Notes: a model not told the origin generated them from the sequence alone. Shown: positions 16,778 through 28,222, counted from the first letter of the stretch. The stretch is 64,000 bases of DNA from Luteolibacter luteus (GCF_012913485.1 NZ_CP051774.1:3038001-3102000), one strand, 5' to 3'. Made by a program: numbers and translations.

Positions 16778-18637
16778 ATGATGCACTTCCGGGCTCTCCT
16801 CGCACTTTCCCTCATCACCGCTCTTCACGGCGACCCGGTCACCCTGAACACTCCGCGCGAGTTTCCCTCCATCGATTCTCGGGAAGAGTGGCAGTCCCGC
16901 GCCAAGGACATCCGCGAGCAGATCCTCGTGAGCTGCGGCCTCTGGCCCTTGCCGGACAAGGTGGCGCTGGGCGCCAAAATCTTTGGCAAGATCGAGCGCG
17001 ATGGCTATTCGGTGGAGAAGGTCTACTTCAAGACCTACCCCGGCTTCTACCTCGCCGGAAACCTGTATCGCCCGCTTGGCAAGGGCTCCGGCCCGTTCCC
17101 CGCGATCCTCAATCCCCACGGTCACTGGGACAATGGCCGCCTTGCGGACGAAGAAGCGGGCAGCATTCCCGCGCGCTGCATCAGCTTCGCCCGCCAAGGC
17201 ATGATCGCCTTTTCTTACGACATGGTGGGCTACAATGACACCCGCTTCGCCGGGGACCCCGACGTCCACCGGAAGTACGGCACTTCTCGTACCGACGAGC
17301 TCTGGGGCATCAATGCGATGGGCCTGCAACTGTGGAATAGCATCCGCGCCCTCGATTTCCTTGAGAGCCTTCCCGATGTCGATCGGAAGAAGCTGGCCTG
17401 CACCGGCGAATCCGGTGGCGGGACGCAGACTTTCGTCTTGGGCGCGGTTGACGATCGCCTCGCCGCCCAGGTGCCCGTGGTGATGGTGAGCCACAGCATG
17501 CAGGGCGGCTGCAATTGCGAGAACGCACCCGGTCTGCGTGTCGACTACTCGAACATGGAAATCGCCGCTGCCGCCGCACCACGGCCGCAGCTCATCGTCG
17601 GAGCCACCGGGGATTGGACGAAGACCACGATGGAGAAGGAAGGTCCCGCGATCGCAAGCATCTACAAGCTCCTGAACGCGGAGGATCGCTTCAAGTACGT
17701 TCGCTTCGACTTCGGCCACAACTACAACAAGACCAGTCGCGAAGCCGTTTACGATTGGCTCGGCCACCGTTTGTTAGAAAATCCCGATCTCTCCTCGCTC
17801 AAAGAGCAGCCCTATCAAAAAGAAGCTGACGTGGATCTCCGCGTCTTCCCTGATGGCAAGCTGCCGGATGATGCGCTGACGATGGAAGAATTCATTGCCG
17901 CGAGGAAGGCAGAGCGTAGCGCGACATGGCAGAAGCTCCTCCCGCAAGACAAAGAAAGCTTGGTGCGATTCAAGGAATTCATGGCGCCAGCATGGCAGCA
18001 TATTGTGCAGACCGACTGGCGTCCGGGAACGGGCTTTGCGAGCACCATCAGCGCTTCCGTGAAACCGGGAAATGAGAAGCCCAAGGAAGCACTCGTCGTC
18101 GAGCTTGGCGGCGAGGCCGGCTCTCCCGCGAAGAACCATGAAGCCCTTACATTCCTTCGCCTTCCTTGGACGGAGGAGCCTGACCGCGATGAGACCTCCG
18201 GCTTCTACACGAGTTATAACAGGACGGCTCTGCAGCAAGCGAGTGACCGGTTGATTTCCGCAGTGATAAACGCCCGGCGCACCCGCTTGGCAGGGCGTGT
18301 GATCCTGCTTGGTAGCGGATCTACTGCCATCTCCTCCCTCATGGCCGCACCTGTCGCCGATGCCGTCGCGATCGACTGCAATGGCCTCGATCCCTCGGCT
18401 GACGAGACGCTTCTCAAGCCCGGCCTCTTTGCGCCCGGTCTCCGTAACATCGGGACCTACCAAGGCGCCGCCATGTTTGCCGCCCCGAACCGGCTCCTCC
18501 TTTACAACACCCAAGGCAAGTTCCCCACCGCCGACATTGAGGCTGCCTATCGTGCTGCCGGTGCCAGCGATAAGCTCGAGATAATCCCCGGCCCGAAGAC
18601 CCGCGAAGAAATTTTGGCGTGGGCGGCGAGGCCTTAG
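16778..18637 (+). CDS. exported alpha/beta hydrolase (acetyl-xylan-esterase-like)
   Basis: A 619-residue protein with a short signal peptide (FRALLALSLITALHG). The central domain (about residues 95-330) is an alpha/beta hydrolase. PAILNPHGHWDNGR is the oxyanion-side strand, CTGESGGGTQTFVL (about 208) is the nucleophile elbow with Ser in GESGG, and RFDFGHNYNKTSREAVYDWL near 310 carries the probable catalytic His. This arrangement occurs in exported esterases related to acetyl-xylan and glucuronoyl esterases, which are common in polysaccharide degraders. The C-terminal 250 residues look like a second, degenerate hydrolase-like module. The substrate is unknown. It is divergent from the globin gene. 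Confidence 0.75.
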   Translation: MMHFRALLALSLITALHGDPVTLNTPREFPSIDSREEWQSRAKDIREQILVSCGLWPLPDKVALGAKIFGKIERDGYSVEKVYFKTYPGFYLAGNLYRPLGKGSGPFPAILNPHGHWDNGRLADEEAGSIPARCISFARQGMIAFSYDMVGYNDTRFAGDPDVHRKYGTSRTDELWGINAMGLQLWNSIRALDFLESLPDVDRKKLACTGESGGGTQTFVLGAVDDRLAAQVPVVMVSHSMQGGCNCENAPGLRVDYSNMEIAAAAAPRPQLIVGATGDWTKTTMEKEGPAIASIYKLLNAEDRFKYVRFDFGHNYNKTSREAVYDWLGHRLLENPDLSSLKEQPYQKEADVDLRVFPDGKLPDDALTMEEFIAARKAERSATWQKLLPQDKESLVRFKEFMAPAWQHIVQTDWRPGTGFASTISASVKPGNEKPKEALVVELGGEAGSPAKNHEALTFLRLPWTEEPDRDETSGFYTSYNRTALQQASDRLISAVINARRTRLAGRVILLGSGSTAISSLMAAPVADAVAIDCNGLDPSADETLLKPGLFAPGLRNIGTYQGAAMFAAPNRLLLYNTQGKFPTADIEAAYRAAGASDKLEIIPGPKTREEILAWAARP

Positions 18638-18895
18638 GATTCGGGTTCACACGATCCCCATGCGGTGGGCGCGCTTCTTCAGGGCTGTTTTCCACGGGGA
18701 AACTGGAAGCGGACAATCGACCCATTCAACCGGCCACCTCATTTTCCACGCGAAAAACGGAATCGTGGATGGGTGAGAATGGAATCCGCATAGTGCTGAC
18801 TCACAGCGAATTGTGCGCAGGAAATTTCCTACGGAGTTCACGCATCCTCCGCAAACTCCGCTGGCGGAATCGGCCTTCCTGCCTACTCTCCCGCC

Positions 18896-21800
18896 GTGCC
18901 CGCGAAAAAGTCGTCGCCCCCTTCGCTTCCGCCCGTCCCTGGCTCCCAAGTCATCCGCATCCGCGGAGCCCGCCAGCATAACCTGAAGGGGCTGGATCTC
19001 GATATTCCGCTCGGCCAACTCACCGTCGTCACCGGTCCCTCCGGTTCCGGGAAATCGTCGCTCGCCTTCCACACCCTCTACGCCGAAGGCCAGCGCCGCT
19101 ACGTCGAGACCTTCTCGCCCTACGTCCGCCAGTTCTTCGACCGCATGGACAAGCCGGTCGTCGATCACATCGATGGCATCCCGCCCGCCATCGCGATCGA
19201 GCAGAAGAACAATATCCGCACCACCCGCTCCACGGTCGGCACGCTCACGGAGATCAATGATTACCTGAAGCTCCTCTATGGACGCTCCGCCCGTGGCTAT
19301 GATCCGGATACGGGTGAGGAAATCCGCCCGGATTCCGCGGACTCCACCGCCGCTTGGGCATTCGCCAATCTAACAGGCTATCAGGTGATGGTGACCTTTC
19401 CCGTCGCCATTCCCGCGGACACGAAAAGTGCGGAGCTATTCCCCTTCCTCAATCAGCAGGGTTATCTTCGCGTCCTCATCGGCGATGAGATCTACCGCAC
19501 CGATGAGCCTGCTGGTGAGAAGATCAGCGACCTGAAGAAAGAGGTCTCTGTCATTCAGGACCGCCTTCCTGTCACCGAGGAAAACCGCCCGCGCCTTCTC
19601 GAGGCGCTCGAGCATGCCTTCACTCTGGGTAAGGGCCATGTCGCGCTCGTCTTCACTGCGAAGTCGAAGGCCAAGGGCGCGAAGTTCGAAGCTCGTCTTT
19701 TCTCGTCCACTTGGACGAACCCCGCCACCGGCAACTCTCTTCGTCCGCCGTCGCCCGCGCTCTTCTCCTTCAACAATCCGCTCGGGGCTTGCCCCAAGTG
19801 CCGCGGTTTCGGCCGGGTCATCGGACTCGATCTCGACAAATCCATTCCTGATCCCTCGCTGAGCATCAAGCAAGGCGTCATCAAGCCCTTCCAAGGCGAG
19901 CGCGGCGAGGAGTGCCAGCGCGACCTGTTGCGCTGTGCCAAAGAGCGCGGCCTCAGCGTCAACACCCCGTGGGAAGACCTCGAAGAAGAAGAGCGCGAGT
20001 GGGTCTACTATGGAGACCATAGTACTAAGGGAACTACCGGCGGGTCCACCGTCGATATGGAAGCGCTGGAAGAGCGCTGGCGCAATGGCGAATGGTATGG
20101 GGTGAAGGGCTTCTTCGATTGGATGGAGACGAAGGCCTACAAGATGCACGTCCGCATCTTCCTCAGCCGCTATCGTTCCTACACCACCTGCTCCACCTGC
20201 CGTGGCAAGCGCCTGCAGCCGGAAGCCCTCTGTTACAAGATCGATGGCAAGACCCTTCCCGACCTTTGGCTTTTGCCGATCTCAGACCTCCGCGAGTGGT
20301 TCAATGTCCACGAAGCCTCGGTCACCGATCCGGATCCCTCGCTGAAGCTGATCCTCACCGAGATCACCTCCCGCCTCCGCTATCTGAATGAAGTCGGCCT
20401 CGGCTATCTCACGCTCGACCGGCCCGCCCGCACGCTCAGTGGCGGTGAGATCGAGCGCGTGAACCTCACCACTTGCCTCGGTGCTTCCCTCACCAACACG
20501 CTCTTCGTTCTCGATGAGCCGACCGTCGGACTTCACGCCCGCGACATCCATCGCCTTGTCGGCGTTATGGAAGGCCTGCGAGATAAGGGAAATACCCTCG
20601 TCGTTGTGGAACATGAAGAAGCCGTGATGCGCGCGGCGGACCAGCTCCTCGACATCGGTCCCGCTGCCGGGCAGCACGGTGGCCAACTCATCTTCCAGGG
20701 CCCTGTCTCCCATGGCAGGGCGCTCCGCTCCGCCGCGCCGAAGGGTAAGGCTGCGAAGACTCAGCAGGCCGGCACCTTGCCCTGGCTTTCCGGGGAACGC
20801 TTCATCCCCGTCCCGGAAAAGCGTCGCAAGCCTGGCAGCAAGAAGATCGAGATCCGCGGTGCCAGCCGCCACAATCTCAAGAAGCTCGATCTCGATCTGC
20901 CGCTTGGCCTCTTCGTCTGCCTCACCGGCGTTTCCGGTTCCGGGAAATCCACGCTCTCGCACGATGTCATTTACGCGAACATCGCGCGCAAGCTGCGCAA
21001 GGAGGACTCCGAGCTCGATCCCGCCCCGATCAAAGATCTACGGGGAACGCAGTACTTGGGAGACGTCTTGCTCGTCGACCAGTCGCCTCTAGCCCGGACC
21101 CCGCGCTCCACGCCCGCCGTGCTCGTCGGGGCTTTCGATCCCATCCGCCAGCTTTTCGCCCAGACCGATGATGCCAAGTCCCGCGGACTGAATACCGGCT
21201 TCTTCTCGTTCAACTCCGGGGAGGGACGCTGCGACCGTTGTGCCGGTGCCGGCAGCGAGAAGGTGGAGATGCAGTTCCTCTCGGACCTCCACGTGACCTG
21301 CCCGGATTGCTCCGGTCGCCGCTACAAGCCGTCCACGCTCGATTTGCACTACCTCGGCAAGTCCGTCGCCGATATCCTCGATCTCAGCATCGATGAAGCG
21401 ATCGCCTTTTACGGCGAAACGGAAGGCCTGAGCACTCCGCATACGAAGCGGCATGAGCAAGTCTGCAAGCTCTTGCGCCCGCTCTCCGAAGTCGGCCTCG
21501 GCTACCTGAAGCTCGGTCAGCCGCTGAACACGCTTTCCGGCGGCGAGTCCCAGCGCCTCAAGCTTTGCCAACTCATGGCCGATGCCGTGGGGAAGGAAGA
21601 CGAGCCCGCGAAGAAAAAGGGCGGCAAGCTGCTCATCCTCGACGAGCCAACCACCGGCCTCCACTTCTCTGACATCGAGCGTCTGCTCGGCGTCTTCCAG
21701 CGTCTCGTCGATGCCGGTCACAGCCTGCTCGTCATCGAGCACAACCTGGACGTGATCAAGTGCGCCGATTGGATCCTCGACCTCGGCCCGGAAGCCGGCG

Positions 21801-24682
21801 CCAAGGGCGGCAAGCTCGTCGCGGAAGGCAGCCCGGAGCACATCGCGAGCCTCGACACCGAGACCTCCCGTTTCCTCAAGCCCTTCCTGAAGAAGGAAAC
21901 GGAACTCGTGGTCTCGTCCCGTCTCAAGGAAGAGCCCGTCCCGCGTCCGGTCAATCGTTCCACCAATACCATCCAACTCCGTGGCGCCCGTGAGCACAAC
22001 CTGAAGAACATCTCGATCGATATCCCGCGGGATCGCTTCGTGGTGGTCTCCGGCCTCAGCGGTTCGGGCAAGTCCACGCTCGCCTTTGATATCCTCTTCG
22101 CGGAAGGCCAGCGCCGTTTCCTCGATTCGATGTCGGCTTATGCCCGCCAGTTTGCGGAGCAGCTTGAGAAGCCAGAACTCGATTCCCTGGCGGGCCTGCC
22201 GCCGACGGTCGCGATCGAGCAGCGCGTTTCCCAAGGAGGCATGAAGTCCACCGTGGCGACCGTCACCGAGCTGTGGAACTTCATCCGCCTGCTCTACGCG
22301 AAGCTCGGGACGCGCTACTGTCCGGATTGTGGCGTTCCCGTTGAGAAGCAGTCGCTCGCCGCGATTGAACAAAGCATCCGCGATCTTCTGAAAAAGGGGC
22401 CCGTTTCGATCCTCGCGCCGGTAATCCGGGGTCGCAAGGGCTACCATACCGAAGTCGCCGAGTGGGCGCTCAAGCAGGGATTTACGAGACTCCTCGTAGA
22501 CAAGCAGTTCCGCGATGCCGAGGGTTTCACCCGTCTCGAGCGCTTCAAGGAGCACGACATCGATGTGGTTGTCGCTGAGGTAGGGTCGGACGCCTCCAGC
22601 CGATCGGGAACCAAGGGCAAGGCTGCTCTTTCCGCTAGCGGGAAGACGGGTCTCCTCGATCCTGCGGTGATTTCCCGCGCCCTCGATATCGGCAAGGGCA
22701 CGCTCAAGCTCTTCACGCCGGACAAGAAGTTCCTCCTTCTTTCCAGCGAGGCCAGTTGCCCGAGCTGCCACCAGTCCTTCGAAGAGCTCGACCCGCGCCT
22801 CTTCTCCTTCAACTCGCCGCACGGCTGGTGCCCGGAGTGCCGCGGTCATGGCATGGTGCCGAAGCATCGTCACCACCTCGATACCTCCCGCTATGAATCC
22901 GTGTTGGAGGCGGAGATGGATGCCGATCGCAAGATCGAGCGCATGGAAGACGAGGAACTCGTCGAGTGCCCCGAGTGTCATGGTGCCCGCCTGAATCCCG
23001 AGGCCCGAGCGGTGCGTTTCCAAGGCACGCCGCTCGCGAACCTGGCGCGCCTGCCGGTGGACAATGCTTCCGGGCATTTCGAAAAGCTCACGATCAAGGG
23101 CGACCGGGAATCCTTGATCGCCCGCGATATCCTTCCGGAGATCCGCCAGCGCCTCTCCTTCCTCCAGGAAGTTGGCCTCGGGTATCTTCAGCTGGATCGC
23201 TCGGCACGCACGCTCAGCGGCGGCGAAAGCCAGCGCATCCGTCTCGCTGCACAGCTCGGCTCGAATCTCCGCGGTGTCCTCTACGTCCTCGACGAACCGA
23301 CCATCGGGCTTCACCCGCGCGACAATGCCGCCCTGTTAGAAACGCTGGTGGCGCTCCGCGATCGCGGCAATAGCCTCATCGTCGTCGAGCACGACGAAGA
23401 CACCATTGCCCGTGCAGATCACCTCATCGACCTCGGTCCCGGTGCCGGCCGCCTCGGTGGCCAGATCGTTTACCAAGGAGCGCCTCCGCGAGTGCCCGCT
23501 CCCGGCACGGCGAAGGCTGCGAAGAAGCGCAAGGCAAAGGCCGCCGATGTCGGTCCTTCGACTGTCGATATCCACGCTTCGCCGACCTATCGAGCGCTCT
23601 CAAATCCGATCATCCATCCGAGCCGCGGGGAGCGCCGCGCGGTGAAGAAGGACCACGGCTTCCTCACCGTCACCGGCTGCCGCGCGAACAATCTGAAGGA
23701 AATCGATGTCCAGATTCCGCTGGGCCGGCTTACCGTTCTAACAGGTATCTCGGGCTCCGGGAAATCGACGCTCATGCATTCCTGCCTCGCCATTGCGGCG
23801 GCAGGCCAGCGGAAGGGCAGGAAAGACAAGAATGCTCCCTTCGCGAAGGCGCTGAACTTCGACAAGATCCAGTCCACCTACGAAGTCGACCAATCGCCGA
23901 TCGGCAAGACCTCGCGTTCTTGCCCCGCCACCTACGTGAAAGTCTTCGACGATATCCGGAAGCTCTTCGCCCAGCTTCCTGATTCCCGCGTTCGCGGCTA
24001 CGAAGCCTCCCGTTTCTCCTTCAATACCGGCGATGGCCGTTGCCCTGTCTGCGAGGGCAATGGCCGCGTGAAGCTGGAGATGGATTTCCTGCCCAGCACC
24101 TGGGTGCCCTGCGAGGCCTGCAACGAGATGCGCTACAATCCGGCGACGCTCGAAGTCCGCTTCCGGGAAAAGAACATTGGTGAAGTGCTGCGCATGACCA
24201 TCGAGCAGGCCGCCGAGTTCTTCGAATCCCAGCCGCGGATCGCCGCCCCGTTGAAGCTCCTCGCGGATACGGGTCTCGGTTACCTCCAGCTCGGGCAGCC
24301 TTCGCCCACACTCAGCGGCGGTGAAGCCCAGCGCATCAAGCTCGTCACCGAACTCACCAAGGGCCGCGTCTCAGCGAAGAACCTCAAGACGCTGAACCGG
24401 ACCAATCTCTACCTCATCGAAGAGCCGACCGTCGGTCTCCACTTGGAAGACGTGAAGCGGCTCATCGACGTGTTGCACCGCCTCGTTGATGAGGGACACA
24501 CCGTCGTCGTGATCGAACACCACATGGCCGTCGCTGCCGAAGCGGATTGGATTCTCGACCTCGGCCCCGAAGCCGGTGACCAAGGCGGAACGATCATCGC
24601 CCAAGGTCCGCCGGAGACGGTCGCCAAGTCGAAGAAGTCGCGAACCGCACCCTTCCTCGCGACGGTGCTGGGGGTCGGCTAG
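18896..24682 (+). CDS. uvrA: double-length (tandem-fused) excinuclease ABC subunit UvrA
   Basis: A 1928-residue protein, twice the usual UvrA length. UvrA is the damage-sensing ATPase of nucleotide excision repair and normally acts as a dimer with UvrB. Four Walker A motifs are present: GPSGSGKSS (about residue 47), GVSGSGKST (678), GLSGSGKST (1052) and GISGSGKST (1616). Each has a matching signature ([44 protein letters not shown]). The second copy begins near residue 1022 with [14 protein letters not shown]. Both copies keep the long zinc module (CDRCAGAG...CPDCSGRRY and CPVCEGNG...CEACNEMRY). The first copy has GYDPDTGEE where the second has RYCPDCGVP. The start is GTG. Chlamydia encodes a similar fused UvrA, so this fits PVC ancestry. 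Confidence 0.95.
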   Translation: MPAKKSSPPSLPPVPGSQVIRIRGARQHNLKGLDLDIPLGQLTVVTGPSGSGKSSLAFHTLYAEGQRRYVETFSPYVRQFFDRMDKPVVDHIDGIPPAIAIEQKNNIRTTRSTVGTLTEINDYLKLLYGRSARGYDPDTGEEIRPDSADSTAAWAFANLTGYQVMVTFPVAIPADTKSAELFPFLNQQGYLRVLIGDEIYRTDEPAGEKISDLKKEVSVIQDRLPVTEENRPRLLEALEHAFTLGKGHVALVFTAKSKAKGAKFEARLFSSTWTNPATGNSLRPPSPALFSFNNPLGACPKCRGFGRVIGLDLDKSIPDPSLSIKQGVIKPFQGERGEECQRDLLRCAKERGLSVNTPWEDLEEEEREWVYYGDHSTKGTTGGSTVDMEALEERWRNGEWYGVKGFFDWMETKAYKMHVRIFLSRYRSYTTCSTCRGKRLQPEALCYKIDGKTLPDLWLLPISDLREWFNVHEASVTDPDPSLKLILTEITSRLRYLNEVGLGYLTLDRPARTLSGGEIERVNLTTCLGASLTNTLFVLDEPTVGLHARDIHRLVGVMEGLRDKGNTLVVVEHEEAVMRAADQLLDIGPAAGQHGGQLIFQGPVSHGRALRSAAPKGKAAKTQQAGTLPWLSGERFIPVPEKRRKPGSKKIEIRGASRHNLKKLDLDLPLGLFVCLTGVSGSGKSTLSHDVIYANIARKLRKEDSELDPAPIKDLRGTQYLGDVLLVDQSPLARTPRSTPAVLVGAFDPIRQLFAQTDDAKSRGLNTGFFSFNSGEGRCDRCAGAGSEKVEMQFLSDLHVTCPDCSGRRYKPSTLDLHYLGKSVADILDLSIDEAIAFYGETEGLSTPHTKRHEQVCKLLRPLSEVGLGYLKLGQPLNTLSGGESQRLKLCQLMADAVGKEDEPAKKKGGKLLILDEPTTGLHFSDIERLLGVFQRLVDAGHSLLVIEHNLDVIKCADWILDLGPEAGAKGGKLVAEGSPEHIASLDTETSRFLKPFLKKETELVVSSRLKEEPVPRPVNRSTNTIQLRGAREHNLKNISIDIPRDRFVVVSGLSGSGKSTLAFDILFAEGQRRFLDSMSAYARQFAEQLEKPELDSLAGLPPTVAIEQRVSQGGMKSTVATVTELWNFIRLLYAKLGTRYCPDCGVPVEKQSLAAIEQSIRDLLKKGPVSILAPVIRGRKGYHTEVAEWALKQGFTRLLVDKQFRDAEGFTRLERFKEHDIDVVVAEVGSDASSRSGTKGKAALSASGKTGLLDPAVISRALDIGKGTLKLFTPDKKFLLLSSEASCPSCHQSFEELDPRLFSFNSPHGWCPECRGHGMVPKHRHHLDTSRYESVLEAEMDADRKIERMEDEELVECPECHGARLNPEARAVRFQGTPLANLARLPVDNASGHFEKLTIKGDRESLIARDILPEIRQRLSFLQEVGLGYLQLDRSARTLSGGESQRIRLAAQLGSNLRGVLYVLDEPTIGLHPRDNAALLETLVALRDRGNSLIVVEHDEDTIARADHLIDLGPGAGRLGGQIVYQGAPPRVPAPGTAKAAKKRKAKAADVGPSTVDIHASPTYRALSNPIIHPSRGERRAVKKDHGFLTVTGCRANNLKEIDVQIPLGRLTVLTGISGSGKSTLMHSCLAIAAAGQRKGRKDKNAPFAKALNFDKIQSTYEVDQSPIGKTSRSCPATYVKVFDDIRKLFAQLPDSRVRGYEASRFSFNTGDGRCPVCEGNGRVKLEMDFLPSTWVPCEACNEMRYNPATLEVRFREKNIGEVLRMTIEQAAEFFESQPRIAAPLKLLADTGLGYLQLGQPSPTLSGGEAQRIKLVTELTKGRVSAKNLKTLNRTNLYLIEEPTVGLHLEDVKRLIDVLHRLVDEGHTVVVIEHHMAVAAEADWILDLGPEAGDQGGTIIAQGPPETVAKSKKSRTAPFLATVLGVG

Positions 24683-24875
24683 TCAAAGAAGGGGCGGGGC
24701 CAGCGCTGCCGGAAGGTGTTGTTTGTGAGCCGATAGGGGAAAGCCGTGGGGATCTCCCCCACGGGCGATCCGGCATCGCACCACGCGGAAATCGGGGAAA
24801 CTCAGGATTCCGCGGAGGGGGTTGACGTGATATGTCGTAGATAGACGAGTTACAGGACTCTTTCCCCTCCGCCTC

Positions 24876-25448
24876 ATGAAGCTGACGATTCCCCACCCCC
24901 GTACTCTCGCGATTCTCACACTGCTGGCAGCCTCCAGCGCACATGGCGCGGTCGCCGCCCTCCTTTCCGGAGGCAATGGCGACTTCATGACCGTGACCTT
25001 GCCCGAGACGATCACCTTCACGATTCAGGAGGGCGTCCTGATCGAGAATGAAAACTTCTTCGTGGTACTGCAGGGCGCGGGAAATTACTTCAATCTCGAT
25101 AAGAACATCGTCGGCACCCTGACCTATTCCTTCAATGGAGGCCCGAATCAGAACCTGGTAGGCCTGGCGAACGGTGTGAACTACAACGACCTCGTGGCGA
25201 CCGACATGTATCTCTATGGCGCGGGGCAACCGGGTTTCATCCAGACAGGGGATGTGATCGTCATATCCCCGGGAGCCTCAACCACCACGACGGGGGTGAA
25301 CGGTCCGCTAACCGTTAATACCTCCTTTGAAGCCTTCCTCGTGGACAGCAACGGTCGGAGGATAAGCGCGAATGCCGTCCCCGAGCCGAGTGGAGCGGCC
25401 CTAGCAGGCTTGGGAGCTTCGGCCCTTTTCCTGCGCCGGAGGAAGTGA
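24876..25448 (+). CDS. PEP-CTERM sorting domain protein
   Basis: A 190-residue exported protein. It has an N-terminal signal (ILTLLAASSAHGAVAAL) and ends with the full PEP-CTERM signal: AVPEPSGAALAGLGASALFLRRRK (motif VPEP, a short helix, then a basic tail). Such proteins are processed by an exosortase and placed on the cell surface or in extracellular matrix. The mature region (about 130 residues) has alternating beta-strand-like segments with many Asn and Gly (FNGGPNQNLVGLANGVNYND). No exosortase gene is in this window. The biological role is unknown. Confidence 0.88.
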   Translation: MKLTIPHPRTLAILTLLAASSAHGAVAALLSGGNGDFMTVTLPETITFTIQEGVLIENENFFVVLQGAGNYFNLDKNIVGTLTYSFNGGPNQNLVGLANGVNYNDLVATDMYLYGAGQPGFIQTGDVIVISPGASTTTTGVNGPLTVNTSFEAFLVDSNGRRISANAVPEPSGAALAGLGASALFLRRRK

Positions 25449-25490
25449 GGCTCTGGTGATCGTTTCCGATCGGTCCTGCTCGGCTGGTTC

Positions 25491-25527
25491 AAAAGAAAAG
25501 CCGCGCGAGCTTTCACTCGCGCGGCTT
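25491..25527 (-). terminator. Rho-independent terminator of the WXXGXW-repeat gene
   Basis: A perfect 12-bp GC-rich stem (AAGCCGCGCGAG at 25498-25509, complement at 25516-25527) with a 6-nt loop. On the minus strand it is followed by a T-rich run (TTTTCTTTT read into 25491). It lies just beyond the stop of the gene at 25555-27987. Confidence 0.85.
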
Positions 25528-25554
25528 GGATAGTCTTGGATCGCTTTTGGCGGA

Positions 25555-27987
25555 TCAGTTGGTCGACTTCTCGCGGTCGCCCTTCTTCTTGCCGTCACGC
25601 TGTTGCGGTGCCTGCCGCTTGGCCTGTTGCTGCCGGGCCACCTGTTGCTGCGGCCGGGCCTGCTGTTGAGGGCGCTGGGCGGCTTGTTGCTTCCGCGGTT
25701 GAGCCGCTTGTTGGCGGGCTACTTGTTGTTGCGGACGCTGGGCCTGCTGTTTGCGAGGCTGGGCAGCTTGCTGGCGGGCTTGGGCTTTCGGCTGAGCCGG
25801 GCGTTGCGCCGCGATCTGCGGGCTGCGCTGGGCTTGGCGGGAAGCCTGCTCCTTCTCCTTGGGCTCTTGCTTCTTCTGCTGCTGCTTGCGCGGGGCTTGC
25901 TGCTGCTTCGGTTGAGTCTGCTGGCGCTGTTGCGGTGCGGCCTGCTCCTTGCGTTGCGGCTGGGCTTCACGCTTCGGCTGCGGTTGAGCCTCGCGCTTCG
26001 GAGCCGGTTGCTCCTTACGTTGTTGCGGCTGCACCTCGCGCTTCGGCTGTGGCTCCGCTTCACGCTTTGGTGCCGGTTGCACTTCACGCTTCGGGGTCGG
26101 GTTGGCCTTCTCGCCATCGCCACCCTTGTTGCCACCGCCAGCGGCACGGCGGATCTTCTCCTTCTGGGTCAGTTTTCCGTCATTGGTGGCGTTGTCGTCA
26201 GCAGTGTCTTTCTTGCCAGGACCGGTGGTATCGGGGCCGATGGCACCGTCGCCACCCTTGTTGCCACCGCCACCTGCAGCACGGCGGATCTTCTCCTTCT
26301 GGGTCAGCTTGCCATCATTGGTGGCGTTGTCGTCAGCAGTGTCCTTTTTACCGGGACCGGTGGTATCGGGGCCGGTGGCACCATCGCCACCCTTGTTGGC
26401 ACCGCCACCCGCGGCACGACGCAGCTTTTCCTTCTGGGTCAGCTTGCCGTCATCGGTCGCACCGCCTTGGCCACCGCCATCAGCTTGGTCGGCACCGCCT
26501 TGGTTGCCTTTACCACCACCCATGGCACGGCGGATCTTCTCCTTCTGGGTCAGCTTGCCATCATCGCCTGGAGCGGCTCCATCGCCGGCAGGAGCGCCAT
26601 CTGCTGCGGCTCCTGCGCGGCCTTTGCGACCTTCAGGGCGTTGCGGCGGACGTTCGTTCTCGGCCAGCTGGGCGGTCTGACGGCCCATGACCGGCGAGCG
26701 GCGCAGCTTCTCCTTGATCGTCTTCTTGCCTTCGCCATCGCCGGCAGCGGCAATCGGCCTGGCTTCGATTTCCTTACGCTGGCGGGTGAAGTCGCGCATT
26801 TCCTGGCGCTGGGCCACGATCTGCTGGCGCCGCTCCTGGTTCAGGGCCTTGAAGCGCTGTCCGCGTTCGGGGCTCTGCACGTAAGTATTGAAGTTGTTTG
26901 CGAACAGACGGCTACGGCCGCGATCGTCGTCGAAGCGCTCGTTCTGCAGCGCGCGCATGGCGGCCCAGGTATGCGGCGGACGGAAGCGATCGTTGTCGCG
27001 GAAGAAGTTGTAGTTGTCTTCATAGCGGCGCTCCCACGCGTGGTCGTGGCGGTGATTCCAGCGCTGGTAGGACCAGATCGGGTCATACCCGCGATGGGCA
27101 CGCTGCCATGCGAAGGGGGCGTAGAAGCCGATCTCGCGATAGCGGGGGGCGTAGTAGTCGCCGAAATAGTAGTGCCGGTGACGGGGGCGGATGAAGAGGT
27201 GGTCCGCGAACACGTTGAGGCTCACCACAATACTAGGCGTGTAGTAGTAGCCCGGGGTTTCCCACACATGGCGGCGATAGTAGACCGGGGCAAAGAGCAC
27301 GCCGCGGTTCACCACCGCGTAGTCCCAGTAGCCGTCCACATACACATAGCCGCGGGGCGACCAGCTGTAGCGGGAAGGCACCCAGGTCCAGTTCGGGCGG
27401 AGCGGAGTGTAGTAGCCGGGGCTCCAGACGTAGCGGGTTTCCTGATAGCGCCAGTTGCCCGGGATCCAGGTGTAGTCGTCACCCGGAGGATCGACATTCG
27501 GGCCGGTGTCCACCGTACGCGGCGGAGCGGTCGCGATGTACGTCGTTTCCTCTTCTTCAGGGTCCTGCCAGTAACCGGATACCCACTGGTAGCGGCCACC
27601 ATCGAGCTCGTCCCAGTAGCCGGGCACCCACTCGCGGCCGGGCGGGATATTCCGCCAGACACCGCTCACCCAGAGGAAGTCGGACTGGTCATCGTCCCAA
27701 GCCCAGTAGCCTGAGATCCAAGTCACGTTATCACCTTCCGGCTGTTGTTCGGGCGGCATCTCCTCAATCAGGGCCGGTGGCGCGGAGGCCACGATCATGC
27801 CCGCCTCGGGCTCGTAGCTGACAGTCTCCGCGAAAGCCTCGTGGACCGGACCGCGAGTCAGGACCTCGACGTCCTCGTTCGACTCGACTTCGGTGGAAAG
27901 TGCCAGGGCTGCCGAGGGAAGCAGCATCCCACCCGCCGCCGTGAAGGCGAAGATGGTTCCCAGCATGGGAAAATATCGTGGTTTCAT
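25555..27987 (-). CDS. exported WXXGXW-repeat protein with KEK repeats and Gln/Lys-rich tail
   Basis: An 810-residue protein in four parts. (1) Signal peptide (FAFTAAGGMLLPSAALA). (2) About residues 70-330: Trp/Tyr/Gly/Pro-rich beta repeats of the WXXGXW type, such as WISGYWAWDD, WVPGYWDELDG, WVSGYWQDP, WIPGNWRYQ and WSPGYYTPL, then an aromatic/His-rich stretch (RPRHRHYYFGDYY). (3) About 430-620: repeats of DGKLTQKEKIRRA joined by Gly/Asp linkers. (4) A tail of about 180 residues almost wholly Gln, Lys, Pro, Ala and Arg (PQPKREAQPQ, KQQQAPRKQQQ). WXXGXW proteins are envelope-associated. The highly basic tail may contact negatively charged polymers; that is inference. A strong terminator follows. 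Confidence 0.8.
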   Translation of the reverse strand: MKPRYFPMLGTIFAFTAAGGMLLPSAALALSTEVESNEDVEVLTRGPVHEAFAETVSYEPEAGMIVASAPPALIEEMPPEQQPEGDNVTWISGYWAWDDDQSDFLWVSGVWRNIPPGREWVPGYWDELDGGRYQWVSGYWQDPEEEETTYIATAPPRTVDTGPNVDPPGDDYTWIPGNWRYQETRYVWSPGYYTPLRPNWTWVPSRYSWSPRGYVYVDGYWDYAVVNRGVLFAPVYYRRHVWETPGYYYTPSIVVSLNVFADHLFIRPRHRHYYFGDYYAPRYREIGFYAPFAWQRAHRGYDPIWSYQRWNHRHDHAWERRYEDNYNFFRDNDRFRPPHTWAAMRALQNERFDDDRGRSRLFANNFNTYVQSPERGQRFKALNQERRQQIVAQRQEMRDFTRQRKEIEARPIAAAGDGEGKKTIKEKLRRSPVMGRQTAQLAENERPPQRPEGRKGRAGAAADGAPAGDGAAPGDDGKLTQKEKIRRAMGGGKGNQGGADQADGGGQGGATDDGKLTQKEKLRRAAGGGANKGGDGATGPDTTGPGKKDTADDNATNDGKLTQKEKIRRAAGGGGNKGGDGAIGPDTTGPGKKDTADDNATNDGKLTQKEKIRRAAGGGNKGGDGEKANPTPKREVQPAPKREAEPQPKREVQPQQRKEQPAPKREAQPQPKREAQPQRKEQAAPQQRQQTQPKQQQAPRKQQQKKQEPKEKEQASRQAQRSPQIAAQRPAQPKAQARQQAAQPRKQQAQRPQQQVARQQAAQPRKQQAAQRPQQQARPQQQVARQQQAKRQAPQQRDGKKKGDREKSTN
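26119..26560 (-). repeat. tandem coding repeats (DGKLTQKEK units)
   Basis: Four related units within the WXXGXW gene. The spacing of the conserved GGATCTTCTC box (on +) is 135, 135 and 111 bp, starting at 26151, 26286, 26421 and 26532. The two 135-bp steps are nearly identical at the nucleotide level, including their Gly/Asp-rich linkers, which implies recent duplication. A more diverged fifth unit (KKTIKEKLRRS) lies near 26700. Confidence 0.85.
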
Positions 27988-28222
27988 TGTGGTTCCTCCT
28001 TCTTCTTGATAAGGGATACCCGAGAGACGGCTTCGCCCGGGGATTCATTCAATCGCATTTCTCCGGCCAGCGTTCACCATCTTCCGGGGTCCTTTTGGTT
28101 CAGGGACTTGGGGGGTCATCCTTAAGGTTAGGAAAAGCGGACGGAATCGGAACCCTGCAAGTTCCGGGTGCGGAATGCAACCTTCACAACCGCCTTCATT
28201 TGCGACATTTTGCGCAGGTCTA

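Noticed and set aside
21089-23314. 741-residue open frame on the minus strand within uvrA
   Set aside because: Shadow of the fused UvrA frame, favoured by high GC; no recognisable domains.
24820-24850. TTGACG before the PEP-CTERM gene as a -35 box
   Set aside because: No convincing -10 hexamer at 16-18 bp spacing.
25603-27714. 703-residue open frame on the plus strand
   Set aside because: Antisense of the repetitive WXXGXW gene; its leucine-rich content is the complement of Gln/Lys-rich codons, and the minus strand has signal peptide, repeats and terminator.
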